DNA of 64,000 nt from Hydrangea macrophylla (lineage: Eukaryota > Streptophyta > Magnoliopsida > Cornales > Hydrangeaceae): the NCBI GenBank assembly GCA_033977485.1, contig CM066982.1, positions 14,065,218 through 14,129,217 on the forward strand, in the 5' to 3' direction. Each line of letters opens with the position of its first letter. Within the stretch, counting starts at the first letter, position 1. A model generated the notes under the pieces. It was not told where the DNA came from and did no database searches. It saw nothing but the letters and a program-made list of their open reading frames with translations. Of this stretch, positions 9,427 to 20,592 are shown one piece after another. Position numbers and translations under genes: made by a program.

Positions 9427-9808
9427 TTAATTCACTTGACTGACCCAATAAAGTTGAAAAGCAAAACAACAGAGCCATGTTGAGTGACCATAGTTGTCAG
9501 CAATACACCAATCTTTGAACACGAATCTTTGCAAAGCATCTTTATCCTTCTTGGTAACAAGATTCTCTTCAGAGACATCCTTAGGTTCCACCATTTGATT
9601 ATCCAGAAAAGTCTTGAGTCTCCATAGGAGCAACCACAACCTTTTCCATTGTAGAAACTTCCTGGACACAATCATCATTGTCCATAGTATCAGCAAGACA
9701 ATCAAACTGATTGCTTAATTCTGCCAGTGCATAAGAGCAGCTAGCAACAGATTTATTAGGGAAAGTTTCATGAGGCACGACTTCTTCACCTTTACGAGAC
9801 ACCTCCAC
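9427..9808 (-). pseudogene. Unrecognised minus-strand reading frame fragment
   Basis: Two open minus-strand frames overlap here. One (9808 to 9599) reads MEVSRKGEEVV.. and ends near 9600. The other covers 9427-9705 and holds a hydrophilic stretch (FLDNQMVEPKDVSEENLVTK). Together they look like one coding stretch with a frame change near 9610, or two exons. I do not recognise a family and see no catalytic motif. A short gene fragment carried by a transposon is possible, since microrepeats abut it at 9117-9426. Confidence that it was ever coding is low. Confidence 0.3.
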
Positions 9809-9830
9809 CCATCGATATAAAGAGAGAGAA

Positions 9831-10867
9831 AGAAAGAACGTGAGACAGACAGGGTGATATAATGAGAGAGATAATTAAAAATTTTTAAAAGGAAAGTGGA
9901 TCAATCCACTTACCCCCAATTAAAGGAAAGTCCATGAATTCCTAAATCACTACTTAACTATTCCCTATAAAAAAGGCATCGGTTACATTGAAAATATCCC
10001 AATTAAATTCTAAACTAAATTAATGTAAATATATTAAAAAGGGTACAATAGTCCAAACAAAATGGTTAAAATCTACTGGAAGGACTAATTCCTGTTTTAT
10101 CTCATTGATTAAGGGTGAATTTCAGATTTAACAAAGTCAAAGTGACTAACTATATGTTGACTGGAATTTGAGGGATCAAAATGTATATTTCTATTTAAAC
10201 ATTGGCATTCAAGACAAAAAACGTTACTTCATTAATTAAAAATAATTGAGTAATGTTATGGGGACCTCTAATAATGGTGGGATCACTTTAATTTCCTCCA
10301 ATAAAAATCAAGTGGGACTAGTACTAGTTGTGGTGGAAACCACTTTGGATTACAAATTGAAAAGCATAGCTTACCGATAAGTAAAAGGTCTCCTTTTGTA
10401 ACATTTTAAAAACATATAAATAAACTTTCCCTTTTATTGAATGAAATTGTTCTTTATAAAGTAATATTTCTAAAATGCTTTTCCAACTATTGGCTTTTAG
10501 TATTTGCGATCGGGAATCGAGAAGGGCAAATAAAAAATAAAAATAAAAATAAAAGAAAAGAAAAGAAAAAAGGAATGATGTTTGAGTGTTGTTCGAATGC
10601 TTAGATTGAAGTTGATGATATGTTGGAGTTGTAAATATTGAATGCAACTGTTGTATTATCTAACATGGTATCACGAACCAATAAATACTGTACATTAATC
10701 CATTTGGGCCCTGAGGAATCCTTCTCTAGCTTACTCAGCAAATATTTGAAACTTGTGAGAGAGGATAAAATCCTACCTGGTATCTCCGTGATACCCAATA
10801 TTTACTCGTGTTGGAGTTGTCTTCTGTTTGGCTTGGCGTGTCTCTTTATAGAGATGTAGTGCAAAGT
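9831..10867. other. Intergenic, no gene seen
   Basis: AT-rich. A CATGGTATCA word at 10663 resembles a tRNA-iMet primer site but has no LTR partner. Confidence 0.4.
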
Positions 10868-11044
10868 GAGTAATGCTAGAGGTACAATTCATTCTTAAAA
10901 CTCATTTAAAACCAACTCTATCTTTCTCCTAAATGGCACTGTGAGCTTCGGTTAAATTTCAATGGATTCCAGTATCACTTAAAAAATAGATAAAAATAAT
11001 TATAAATAAGTTATAAGAATGAGTTGTACGCCTAATATTACTCG
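10868..11044. mobile_element. 177-bp Mutator-like MITE
   Basis: Inverted ends of about 30 bp (GAGTAATGCTAGAGGTACAA at the left; the right end read inward is CGAGTAATATTAGGCGTACA). It is flanked by 9-bp direct repeats GTGCAAAGT and GTGCATAGT (8/9 match). The 9-bp TSD suggests a Mutator-derived MITE. Confidence 0.75.
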
Positions 11045-11282
11045 GTGCATAGTAACCACTTTAAACCACCCACTTCTTTGATGTCACAATTCACAAATAG
11101 CCACCCCAGTCACTTACGTCTCATATAAGGTTTATTTTTGTGACAAAATAATAATAATAAAAATAAAATAATAAAGACATCAGACCATGATCCTGAAATA
11201 ACCGTTCAAAAAGTGGTGGTAACTATTCCGTTATTTTTCAGCACAATGTGACGTACCCAAATAGTCCTTAAACTAATATATG

Positions 11283-11415
11283 TTTTATTTTATTTTATTT
11301 TTATTTTTTTATTTTTTCATATAGTGGAGAGCAGAGGTTCGATCCCTTAACTTATGTATTGGAGGGGACTTATATATGCCAAGCTCTTTGCCACTTGAGT
11401 TATACCAACCTATGT
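11283..11415 (-). mobile_element. tRNA-derived SINE
   Basis: Read on the minus strand, a box-A-like AACTCAAGTGGCAAAGAGC is followed about 45 nt later by a box-B-like GGATCGAACC, then an A-rich tail (plus-strand T-rich 11283-11318). It is flanked by 16-bp near-identical TSDs starting CTTAAAC (11267-11282 and 11416-11431; 14/16). An internal pol III promoter, A-rich tail and long TSD are the SINE hallmarks. Confidence 0.75.
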
Positions 11416-11431
11416 CTTAAACCAACATATG

Positions 11432-11866
11432 TAAATGAGAACATTTTTGCTCACCTATTTTTGGTTCACCATGCCTCATCATGCTTCACTGGTGACACGT
11501 GTTCTATTTTATTCTCACTTTACCCTGTATTATTAACATAATTATTAAAATATGACATGTATCATCCACTAAAGGGTGTGGACTGAAAATGGGTGAGAAA
11601 AATATTTTCTATGTAAAAATAGGAACTTATCATTATTTTTTTTAAAACATGGTCAAAAGTCATATTCTACCAACGTTTTTTTTTTTTTTTTTTTGTTTTT
11701 TGTTTTTTTTTTTTTGTAATAGGCCTACCAATTGATACTTCATAATAATATGTCCAATAATTGTAATTGTTGTTAGAGATTAGTCCAAAATATTCTATTA
11801 TTTAATTAGTAAATGACTATTCTACCCCTAACCTATATATATAGAACTGTATGTATATATGTACAT
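11432..11866. other. Intergenic, no gene seen
   Basis: T-rich runs at about 11679-11716; otherwise plain AT-rich sequence. Confidence 0.5.
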
Positions 11867-11874
11867 ATATTTAA

Positions 11875-12000
11875 GGCTAGTGCTAATGCCAAAACACAAT
11901 GTGCTAATGCCAAAGCACACTTATCTATGTGTCACTAAAGCTTTTAGTGACACATTGTGCTTTGGCATTAGCACATTGTGCTTTGGCATTAGCATCACAC
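11875..12000. mobile_element. 126-bp foldback MITE with 8-bp TSD
   Basis: The element is nearly a full hairpin. GTGCTAATGCCAAA words occur twice on the left and twice, inverted, on the right, around GTGTCACTAAAGC. Flanked by ATATTTAA (11867-11874 and 12001-12008). Confidence 0.75.
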
Positions 12001-12008
12001 ATATTTAA

Positions 12009-12333
12009 TACATACTTAAATATAGAATTAGTTTTCAAATCTTATCTAATCTTACCCAATCCCTATTGATATTGCATATAATATATATAGAAATAATATC
12101 CCAATATTTTATGATTTCACTTTACAAATCTGTTGCATTTATATTGAACACCACTAATACACTCCATTCTATAACAGTTCATAATCCATTCGAATGAGTT
12201 AACAGTCCGCATAGTGTGAAATTTCGTACAGTGTTTTACAATATGAGATTTCACACTCAACTATTTCATACTGTGTGATTTACAATGTAAATTATACAAC
12301 TATTTCATATGCCTTAGTTGCGTCTGCGCCAGT
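12009..12333. repeat. Host DNA with GTGTGAAATTTCACAC-like dyads (left part)
   Basis: Words such as GTGTGAAATTTC, GAGATTTCACACTC and TGTGTGATTTAC recur. The same word set continues at 15353-16224, on the other side of the inserted solo LTR. Confidence 0.5.
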
Positions 12334-12524
12334 TGTAGATACCCCGATTTTGACCAAACGTCGAATTAAGGGGAGCGTTACCTCCAAATCTGATGATGAC
12401 AATGTCCGACTAATCTAAGACTTCCAAAGGTGATTCAAGCTCTTCGAAAAGCTCCGCAATTTAAACAAGAAAAAAAGAAGAAAAAGAGAGAATAGAAGAG
12501 AACGGGCCATGACATAGATTGCGG

Positions 12525-12790
12525 CAGTTACGGGTTGTCGCTGCGACACTCTTGATTGTCGTACGGCATGCCGTACAGCAGTCAACAAGTGCCGCACCGG
12601 CAGTCACTGATAACCGCAAAAATACATCAAATGCCGCAAAAATCAGAAATCCTGAAAAGACGGCAGTCCGAGGAGTTGTTTGCGACATTCATTGAGTGCC
12701 GCATCGGCATTCAGTGAATGCCGCGACGGCTTTCAGTGAGTGCTGTTCCGGCACTTATTGAGTGCCACTTCCATCTCTATTGAGTGCTGC
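12525..12790 (+). repeat. TGAGTGCCGC-type microrepeat block
   Basis: Repeated short words (CACTCATTGAGTGCCGCA, CAGTGAATGCCGCGACGG, CAGTGAGTGCTG and similar), several with partial dyad symmetry, in an LTR that is otherwise AT-rich. The block ends about 110 bp before the TATA-like box. Confidence 0.8.
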
Positions 12791-12897
12791 ATTTTTGTGG
12801 CTGCCAACTTTGAAATAGTATGTTTGTACCTTCAAAAGGACATCCGAGATTAGGGTTTTTACTGTGAATTTACTGAAATAACCCCTCTAGAATTTTC

Positions 12898-12907
12898 CTA
12901 TATATAG
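12898..12907 (+). promoter_or_regulatory. LTR TATA-like box (family A)
   Basis: CCTATATATAGGGG lies downstream of the microrepeat block in the sense direction of the LTR. Confidence 0.5.
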
Positions 12908-15352
12908 GGGATAAATATCCCATTACAAAGAATCTTGATTTTTTTGGTATCTTGATTTGAGTTTTTGAATCTTAGAACCTTATCTTGAATCTTTTTGTTT
13001 TAAACCTCTTAAAATTCTCTAAACACCATTAGGAGCAAGTTTTAGAGGAGTTTTAAGGAAGAAGTTGTATGAGTTAGAAGGAGAAGAGTTTGAATCACCT
13101 TTGAAAGACTTCCAATGACTTGAGAGTTGAGGATAGTTAGAGGTAATCTCTAGTTAATTAAGTCTCTAATCCTAAGTTTAATCACAATATACATAGAGTT
13201 CTTTAGGGTCTTACTCACATTCTTTGAAAGCTTCTCTACTACCTCATTTCATCACACACCTTTGATATTGTGATTAAGCTTTCATTTCATTGGGTTGGAT
13301 CAAAGTGGCTTAAGATTTAAGGTTAAATAAATCATAAAGCCAACTTAGATATTATTTGAGTTTTTTTTTTCTTTGATTATAATCATCTCTTAGGACTCAT
13401 GAGATTTTCAATGTCTTTCTTGAGCCCTTAGACTTGGAATCCCTTAATCTTCTTGTGAACTCATGATTCATAAGAGGATTAAGGTTGATATTAGTATGTT
13501 TGGTCAATGAATCTAAACCTACCTCCATAGTTTAGGTTCATTATTTTGGGATTTCATGAAGTTCCTTCATACTTCATTGAGGTTTATAAGTATAAGTGTC
13601 ATTAGCCTCCAAGGACCATCAAGTGGGAGGAGAAGTAATTTAGGCTAAGCCAAACTTAATGGCTTGATAGCTAAAGTTAACAAAAAAGGGTGAACTTGAC
13701 AAAGGTGCAGTGAGTTCACCAACCACTTTTGATCAAAGATTTTTAGTTAAATAACGAACTGTTGGAATTGAATGAAACCAATTGGAAAATATCAATAACA
13801 CAAAGTTTTACCACTGTGATTTTTGTTTTAAGGAGATTTCATGTTTAGAGTAGTTTGGTTATGAGTTTTGTGAAGTAACTATAATCTGTCCGGAGTTTCA
13901 GAACAGCAACACCTTCTTGAAATGAGTAAATCAGAATCTTAATCAAGCATTCTCGCCTCCGAATAATTCTTTCTATGAAGTTTAATGTATCAATAAGATT
14001 TCCTAAAAATATTAGAGTCTTTCAGATTTTTTTACTTTTTTTAGAAAATCATACAAGAACTCTAGACTGAGAGTTATAAATTACTGAGTGATGTCTAGTG
14101 TTTGTCTAATTCCCAGAGATTGAACTGTTGATCTTTGATTCTTCTTTTTGGGTTGGCAACTAAACTCACAGAGGCATCTTGTGTCCAAAATTCATTGCAT
14201 CAAACCATGGGAAGCACGCTTTTTCTATTTTTGAAGTTCTAGTCTGCTCTCTGTAATTTTCAGAATCTTGTGACAGATTTGACAAGCCTTGTCAATAATG
14301 GGTCAAATGATATTTCCATAATCTAAGGCTTAAACTATGTTTCAATAATGATTAGTTAAACTTAAATTCAGAGGTTAAATGATCCAAATCAATGAATAAG
14401 CTCATATCTTACTCTTGTTCACATTCATGTATTCATATACATCCATCCATGTAGATCGATACTTGTAATTAGAATTCATTTTGTACTAGGATTAATTTAA
14501 TTAAACATAATTATGAGTTCCTTGTAACCATGTTGGCATTATATCATCTCTATATAGACATTGCATTGGCTCCTAGTTGAGATTTGTATATCTATAAAAG
14601 TGATGCATTTCCTATTAATTAAGAGGAATTCATAGTTATACCAATTATTTCATATTTGATAAATTTAAGCTAGAAGTTTATGGATGTCATTCAGAATCTC
14701 ATATTATATCTTGTATATCACGTGGACTAACCCTCTATTTTGCAACGATATTGAGGTATGATTTCTCAAACTCCTCTTTAGTCTATTTAATTTCTTGATT
14801 TTATTGATTTGTCGACTTCATGCACGATACCTTAGAATTAGGATTTTCCTTATGTGTATATATGCGTTAGAGACCATTTTTTAGGATTTGAATTTTGCGT
14901 ATGCATTGCACATTTCTATATTCGTGGTTGGATCCCGGTTAAGTTCTTTGTTCCCTATCACATGTCATATCGCTTGCTAAATGGATTATGTGATTTTGAA
15001 TGATATTTTACCGTTAGCAATTTTATACCCTTTGGATATGCTTTTGTAATGTATATCTATATCTATGTATTAGTTGAGGGCACATTTAGATTAATAATTT
15101 GATTAAAAGGATGTTGAGTAGAGGCTTATTGCGAGATAGGATGAGAGGGGTGTTTTAGTCTGCCGGGCTCCTTCCCCTCTCATTCCATAATCGCCGGACC
15201 TAGAATCTCTGGTTTCCAAAAAAAGATCGGTTTGCTTTAAAATGGTTTCTTAATTTTTCCTTTTAAAAATTAAGTGGCGACTCGTATTTGTATTTGAAAT
15301 TTGAAAACGAAACTTTAAAAAGCTGTGGGTAAGAGAAAATGCTATATCCACA

Positions 15353-16219
15353 CCAGCTACAGTTTCAGAATTGAATATATTAACCAATCTGTGTTCACCA
15401 GTCTCTCAATTCTTCACTAAGTGAAACTCGTCATTCTATGAAATTTAACAGTGTACAATTTCATATTGCAATACTAGGAATACATTTAACACTGTCTTAT
15501 CACAAATTCATTTGCACATTCATTTTACATTTGACTACAATAATTCATTGCTATCACAATTTTACTTCATATAGGATACCATTTCGCAACACAGCCTTTG
15601 AACCAAGAATATGAGTGTTAAATTTCACACTACAACCTTTGAACAATAACCTTTGAACGACAACATAGTGTACAATTTCGCACCACAACTTTTTGAACCA
15701 AGAACATTAGTGTTCAATTTTAACAGTGTGGAATTTAACAGTGTAAAATTTAACAGTGTCCATCTTTAAACACCTTTAAACTTGGGATTTGAATGGGATC
15801 CGAGCGATTGATACAACCTACACAACAAATGTAATTATTATAAACAAAAAACGAGTGACAAATTTTACACTAATCTCACTTAATGCGAATATGAATCTTC
15901 ATGACGTGTTCAAATAAAACAAACTTTTATCTTAAAATATGAGTGTCAAATTGCACACCCACAATTTCACAATATAAAAATTAATGTGAATTTGAATCTT
16001 CATGACTTGTTCAACATTACAAAATTAAATCTAATAACTGAGTGTGAAATTCAACACTCCGATGATTGTCCATGTAATATACGAGTCTGAAATCTCACAT
16101 CAGGAGGATATGTTCAACAACATCAAGTAACCCGTACTGTTGTGTATCAAATTTAATACTTACATTTACAAATTTTACATAATAGATCCTAGAAGTACAA
16201 AAATTTAAAAAGTAACATA
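15353..16219. repeat. Host DNA with dyad AAATTT words (right part)
   Basis: At least ten occurrences of words such as GTGTTAAATTTCACAC, GTGTACAATTTCGCAC, TGTGGAATTTAACAGTGT and AGTGTGAAATTCAACACT. No gene. The cluster is continuous with 12009-12333 once the solo LTR is removed. Confidence 0.65.
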
Positions 16220-16401
16220 GTGGGTGATCGAGAGAGAACAAATCCTAATTATACGCCTTAATTCACTTTTGTTAGCCGTTTTAATCCTGTTTTTGCATAA
16301 TTTTACTTCATTTTTCACTTTTTGTCAGGTTTTAGAAGAAAGTAAGGATTCCAGGTTAAATGGGTTGAAAAAGCAAGAAGAAAGAAGCAGAAAAAGCCAC
16401 T

Positions 16402-16464
16402 TCGCGCAAGCAGCCTGCTTGCGCGACCTCCCAATTACGCGCTTGTGCGGCCCGCTCGCGCGAT
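16402..16464 (+). repeat. CTTGCGCGA/CTCGCGCG microrepeat block (5' LTR)
   Basis: CG-rich dyads (CGCGCAAGCAGCCTGCTTGCGCG and relatives) stand out in an AT-rich LTR. The matching block in the 3' LTR (29122-29211) holds an extra unit of about 30 bp. Confidence 0.85.
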
Positions 16465-16605
16465 CTGTACAAAAAAACCTAAAGCGCGTATTTTTAAGTG
16501 TTGAAGACTCCTATGTGGATGAAATTGCCTAATTACGTCCAAAAAGCAATTTACAGTAGTTTTAGTCGGATTAGGTTTACAAAAACCTTCCTAATCTCTC
16601 TACAA

Positions 16606-16616
16606 CTATATATATC
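16606..16616 (+). promoter_or_regulatory. LTR TATA-like box (Athila)
   Basis: ACTATATATATC lies about 143 bp after the microrepeat block. It is conserved in the 3' LTR at 29353-29363. Confidence 0.55.
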
Positions 16617-17527
16617 TCATTAAAAAGAGATTGGAGGGTTACACATTCATTCATACATCAACTTTGAAGGCAAAAGGGAGAGAAAATCTAGCTTGAAGGT
16701 CTCTAATGGCAACCATCAACTCAATCTTCATGTTTTCATCAACCATGTGCAACTAAACTTCTATTATAGGGTTTCAATGAAACCCTAGCTATGTAAAGGG
16801 GGAATCCTATGCTTTCTTATTCTAGGATTTTACGTATTGGATAGTAATTCTATGTTGGTGGATTATTTATATATAATCGATTTTTAATGATAATAATCAA
16901 GAGTATTTTGGATCTATTCTTGTCTTATATTTTTTCTTATGCTTATCGAACTCAATAGTCCTTGATTTCTGTGATTGATCGGAGTATTTATATACAATAG
17001 TGCTTATGTGATTGCGATATTTATGTCTTTTATAATTCATGCTTATGAAAGATGAGTTATGCTACACCCTAGTTATAGGTAGATAATTCATGTGAACCGA
17101 AGATGAGTTATGCTTAGATTAAACTAGTGATATCTTCTTGTTGATACTATTGGGCTTGTAGCTACGATAGATCGTGACTATCCAATCATAGAACTTAAAA
17201 TAGAAAGTATAGACCTCTGATGCATAGTTAGTGGTGGATTTGCAATCCTAAATCTCATCCACTCATACTTAAAAAAAATCTTAAATTTTGCATTAGTTTA
17301 TTTAGATTTAATCTTGATATCTTATTTCCATAAATTCATAGTTTAATTAATAGTAAGATTTAAAACAACCAATCAAAATTCCGTTTTTACATAACTAAAT
17401 AGATTTAGGTTTTCTAAATTAAAGGACAAAAATAAACAATTTCTGTGGGTTCGACCTTTACTTCCACACTACAAATCTTTAGAAAGTGAAGCATACTTTT
17501 CATCTTGATTTTGACTAGATCAATTTT

Positions 17528-17546
17528 CGCCGCCGTTGCCGGGGAT
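17528..17546 (+). other. Primer-binding site region
   Basis: CGCCGCCGTTGCCGGGGAT begins 5 bp after the LTR end. The GCCGTTGCCGGGGA core is the usual Athila/Tat primer site (tRNA-Asp-like). The leading TGG has mutated. Confidence 0.7.
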
Positions 17547-18035
17547 TGGCAATTTTTGCCATTAATTTCTAGAATCTTAATTTAATTAGTTAGTAAATAT
17601 TAGTTTAGATTTTATTTTCATTATTTTTAGTTTATTTTTCGAGTCGCTAAAATTATCCGTGTTTTTGCAGCTTACAAGTCATCAAAATTTAGCAAGTTCG
17701 AGGGGAGCAGATGTGCACGTCAACGGAGCTTACGCGGACCTGAAATAATTAAATTGCAAACAATTTAAAAATAACAAGTAAAAACTGCGTTGCTTTAAAT
17801 TTCGCATCAACTCACTGTAAGTCAGGGCACTGAAACGCATTACTTGCATTAGGTAGGTGTGGAGTGAGCACTGCATTAGCTAGGAAACCCGGGGTGCTGG
17901 GCTTTGACGCTAATCACTGCATAAGGATAATTTCATGCATCATAGTAGTAATGTGTGCTTGCATGCTTGATTATTTGCGTAGTTTATTTTCTTAGTTGTT
18001 TAAGTCATTCTTTATAGTAGTGTCAGTTTCTAGTT
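17547..18035 (+). other. Untranslated leader of the Athila element
   Basis: No open frame. It runs from the primer site to the first gag ATG. Confidence 0.6.
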
Positions 18036-19205
18036 ATGTTTGGGACCCGTTCAAGTAAACCTAAATTAAATCCGCTTAATCTCGAACTTGAACGCACCCT
18101 TAGAGTCCTTAGGTCTTCAACGCAAGCTTCTAGAGCTCGGTTGATGCTAGACGACGAATCTACACCTGAACCGTCGTCTTTGTTTGAGTCGGAAATTCGA
18201 AGTACTCTCAACCGTTTAAGGAAAACTAGAACTATTAAAATCGAACCTATTCCAATGGCTGATATTGGAAATAACAGGAATAATAGAAATAATCAGAATA
18301 ATAGAGATAGCCTCAACATTCCTCCACCGCCACCTTTAAAGGATTACTTTACCCCTACCGCTTATATGCCACCGTCGTACATAGAATTACCGGAAGTGAC
18401 TGCAGCTCACTTTGAAATCAAATCGTTGACTATTACACTCCTTCCGTCGTTTCACGGTAGCGTTAAGGAAGATCCTTACAATCATTTAGGTGAATTTCAG
18501 GGTATCTGTACTACTTTAAAAATTCAAAACTTAATAGATGATGAGTTAAAATTGCGTCTTTTCCTGTTCTCCTTTAAGGAAAAAGCGAAGTACTGGCTCC
18601 AATGCTGCATTCCTACTGAAATTTTTCCCCATCACCCGAACGAGCCAAATTAGAAAATCTATAACTAATTTCACAATGCAAGATGGGGAAACTCTTTATG
18701 ATACATAGGAACAGTTTAAGGAACTCTTACGTTCTTGTCCTCATCATCATATACCTAAATGGCAACTTGTACAAGTCTTTTACGAGAGATTAATTCCCTT
18801 TGTTCGTAACACCGTCGATGCTATTTGTGCGGGGACGTTCCTCCACAAGAGTGCCGATGAAGCTTGAAAGATATTCAAAACATTAAGCAAAAACTCTATG
18901 CACTAAGTTGTGTGTGTACGCCCCGAGGGACACCTTCCACCACAACCAAAAAGAGAGGCTAAAGTTGAGTCAAACCATTCATTTGAAATGCAAGAATTAA
19001 ATTAAAAAAAAAGGACCAACTCATGATGATGGACCACATGCAAGGCCCACCTCCTCCTGTGGAAATATGTCAGTTATGCTCTGATACGTCGCACTTTACA
19101 TTGACATGTTTGTCCGCGTCATAGTTTCGGAATTTGTGGAACAACATATTAATGTTGTTCAATAGTTCCAAAGACCCAATTATAACGCCGCGGGTTATCA
19201 ACCAG
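18036..19205 (+). pseudogene. Athila gag, N-terminal part (broken)
   Basis: An open frame of 205 codons starts MFGTRSSKPK at 18036. It contains the Athila capsid landmarks HFEIKS at about residue 126, a DPYNHLGEF..ICTT stretch and RLFLFSFKEKAKYWL. After 18653 the homology continues with a shifted frame and stops: ETLYDT, a stop, then EQFKELLRSCPHHHIPKW and a VQVFYERL segment to about 18870. Gag would form the particle that packages the element RNA. Here the gene is split at 19205 by the non-autonomous element and resumes at 21782. The element therefore depends on other copies for gag, if it ever moves. Start choice: first ATG of the open frame, consistent with gag lying about 500 bp after the primer site. 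Confidence 0.75.
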
Positions 19206-20369
19206 TGTGACGCCCCACAAAAATAAAGCGTATTTCCAATGAAAAATTAAATGAATTACACTTTGATTCTTTAAAATAAAAGTACAATATTTCTTTAAAA
19301 CTCTCAACAGGTCCATATTCTCCACGGATCTCCTATATCATCCTTAGCCTTATCTCCCTTCCAGGCTTCGATTAGTGGCACTACCTGTATCTAAAAACCA
19401 CACCGTGAAGTATACAATATGACAGGAATAATACAGGCACAAAAGGATAATGACAATCAAATAAATAGAATGACATCAAATCAATTGACCTGTCTCACAA
19501 CCCAACTGCTCACACTACCCAAACGCCCATACCAATAGGATCATACCAGGTTCTTCTTGATCACATAGTAAGAGAAACCTCACCTCACATCACCTCACCC
19601 GTCTCCAGTACGTCGGTCCCTAAGGCCTGTTGGACTGTTGCTAGGTGCTCCTTGCTTATGACCCTTTAGTCCCATAGCAATTAGCAATAAACAAATACAC
19701 ATTGATTCCAAATGAAAGCACAACATAACTTCAAAAAGAGTACAAGTAGAGATAACAAAGAAATACTCCGGAGAATTTAGAAAAAATATTGTACACAACC
19801 TGGTACCTATAAATGATGTTGAGTAACTCTCAAACGCTTCTCTTCTTCTCCTTCCTCTAACTTTCTCTTAGAAATTCTCTTTGACCTTTATGAAATTCGG
19901 TGTAAAAGTAATGAAGCATATCATCCATATTTATAGGCTAAGCTTCTTGGTGGCCAAAATGAATTGGATGGCCACGATTGGTTAGCTTAGGTTAGGTAGT
20001 CTATTTGGTGGTCAAGATCACTTAGGTTAAGTAGATTATTTGATGGTCAAGATCATTTAGGTTAGGTAGCAACTAAATATTTTTCTTGCTTCCCAAGTCG
20101 GTTGGATTTGAACTAGGTTAGTTAAAATTCAACTAAATGTGAAAAGTATTGAAACTGATATATCTTCTAAACGGAGATTGAAAAATCTTAACTTCCAACA
20201 CGAATACCAAATCATTTAATCTCACGCAACTTTTTTCAAAAAACTATATTTTTAGTTCATGACTTATAAAATTAAAAAAATGACCAAAATACCCCTGTGA
20301 CCAATTTTCGCTAAAATTGCACACGAAGTCTAAATCGTCAATTTAAACATGAAAATACGGGTTACTACA
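19206..20369 (-). repeat. 3' LTR of the non-autonomous element
   Basis: 1164 bp. TATA-like CCTATAAATAT (minus) at 19927-19937. Just upstream (19985-20070) are two full units and a partial unit of a 36-bp tandem repeat built on TTAGGTTAGGTAGTCTATTT. Confidence 0.85.
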
Positions 20370-20370
20370 A

Positions 20371-20390
20371 TCTACCCTCCTTAACAGAGA
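20371..20390 (-). other. Polypurine tract
   Basis: On the minus strand the sequence is GTTAAGGAGGGTAGAT, directly before the 3' LTR. Confidence 0.6.
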
Positions 20391-20577
20391 TTTCGTCTCG
20401 AAATCTAGAGTTAAAAGTATTTTGTAATAATTTCATAAATTTCTTAAAACAAGTTTAAAATAAATATAATATATTTTGTTTTGTAAAACAAATATTTTTT
20501 TTCTACCTTCTCTGACTCCTCCCAGGTGATGTAGACTATCAAACCTCAACGTAGTCCTACACTTTCGGCTGAGGACA

Positions 20578-20590
20578 GGCTCTGATACCA
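20578..20590 (-). other. Primer-binding site (tRNA-iMet)
   Basis: The minus strand reads TGGTATCAGAGCC, an exact match to the complement of the initiator tRNA-Met 3' end, 2 nt after the 5' LTR. Confidence 0.85.
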
Positions 20591-20592
20591 TT

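Larger units (their letters stand above)
12334..15352 (+). mobile_element. Solo LTR, family A (Tat-like gypsy), copy 1
   Basis: It starts TGTAGATACCCCGATTTTGACC and ends TATATCCACA (3019 bp). The flanks are CCAGT and CCAGC, a 4/5 TSD. Its reverse complement matches 29814-32678 plus 39216-39372, a second solo LTR of the same family. The TGTAGAYACCCCGATTTTGACC start and the GGGCTCCTTCCC..CCGGACC region near the 3' end are typical of long Tat-lineage gypsy LTRs, from memory. There is no coding sequence. Confidence 0.8.
16225..17522 (+). repeat. 5' LTR of the Athila element
   Basis: 1298 bp, from TGATCGAGAGAGAAC to TTTGACTAGATCA. It aligns throughout with the 3' LTR, apart from one fewer GC-rich microrepeat unit near 16402-16464 and scattered substitutions. 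Confidence 0.9.

Noticed and set aside
10660..10680. CATGGTATCA word as a primer-binding site of a small LTR element
   Set aside because: The following bases diverge from the tRNA-iMet complement and no LTR pair or purine tract is visible nearby.
11325..11415. A tRNA gene at the box A/B motifs
   Set aside because: No cloverleaf can be formed; A-rich tail and long TSD fit a SINE. The same applies to 56764-56900.
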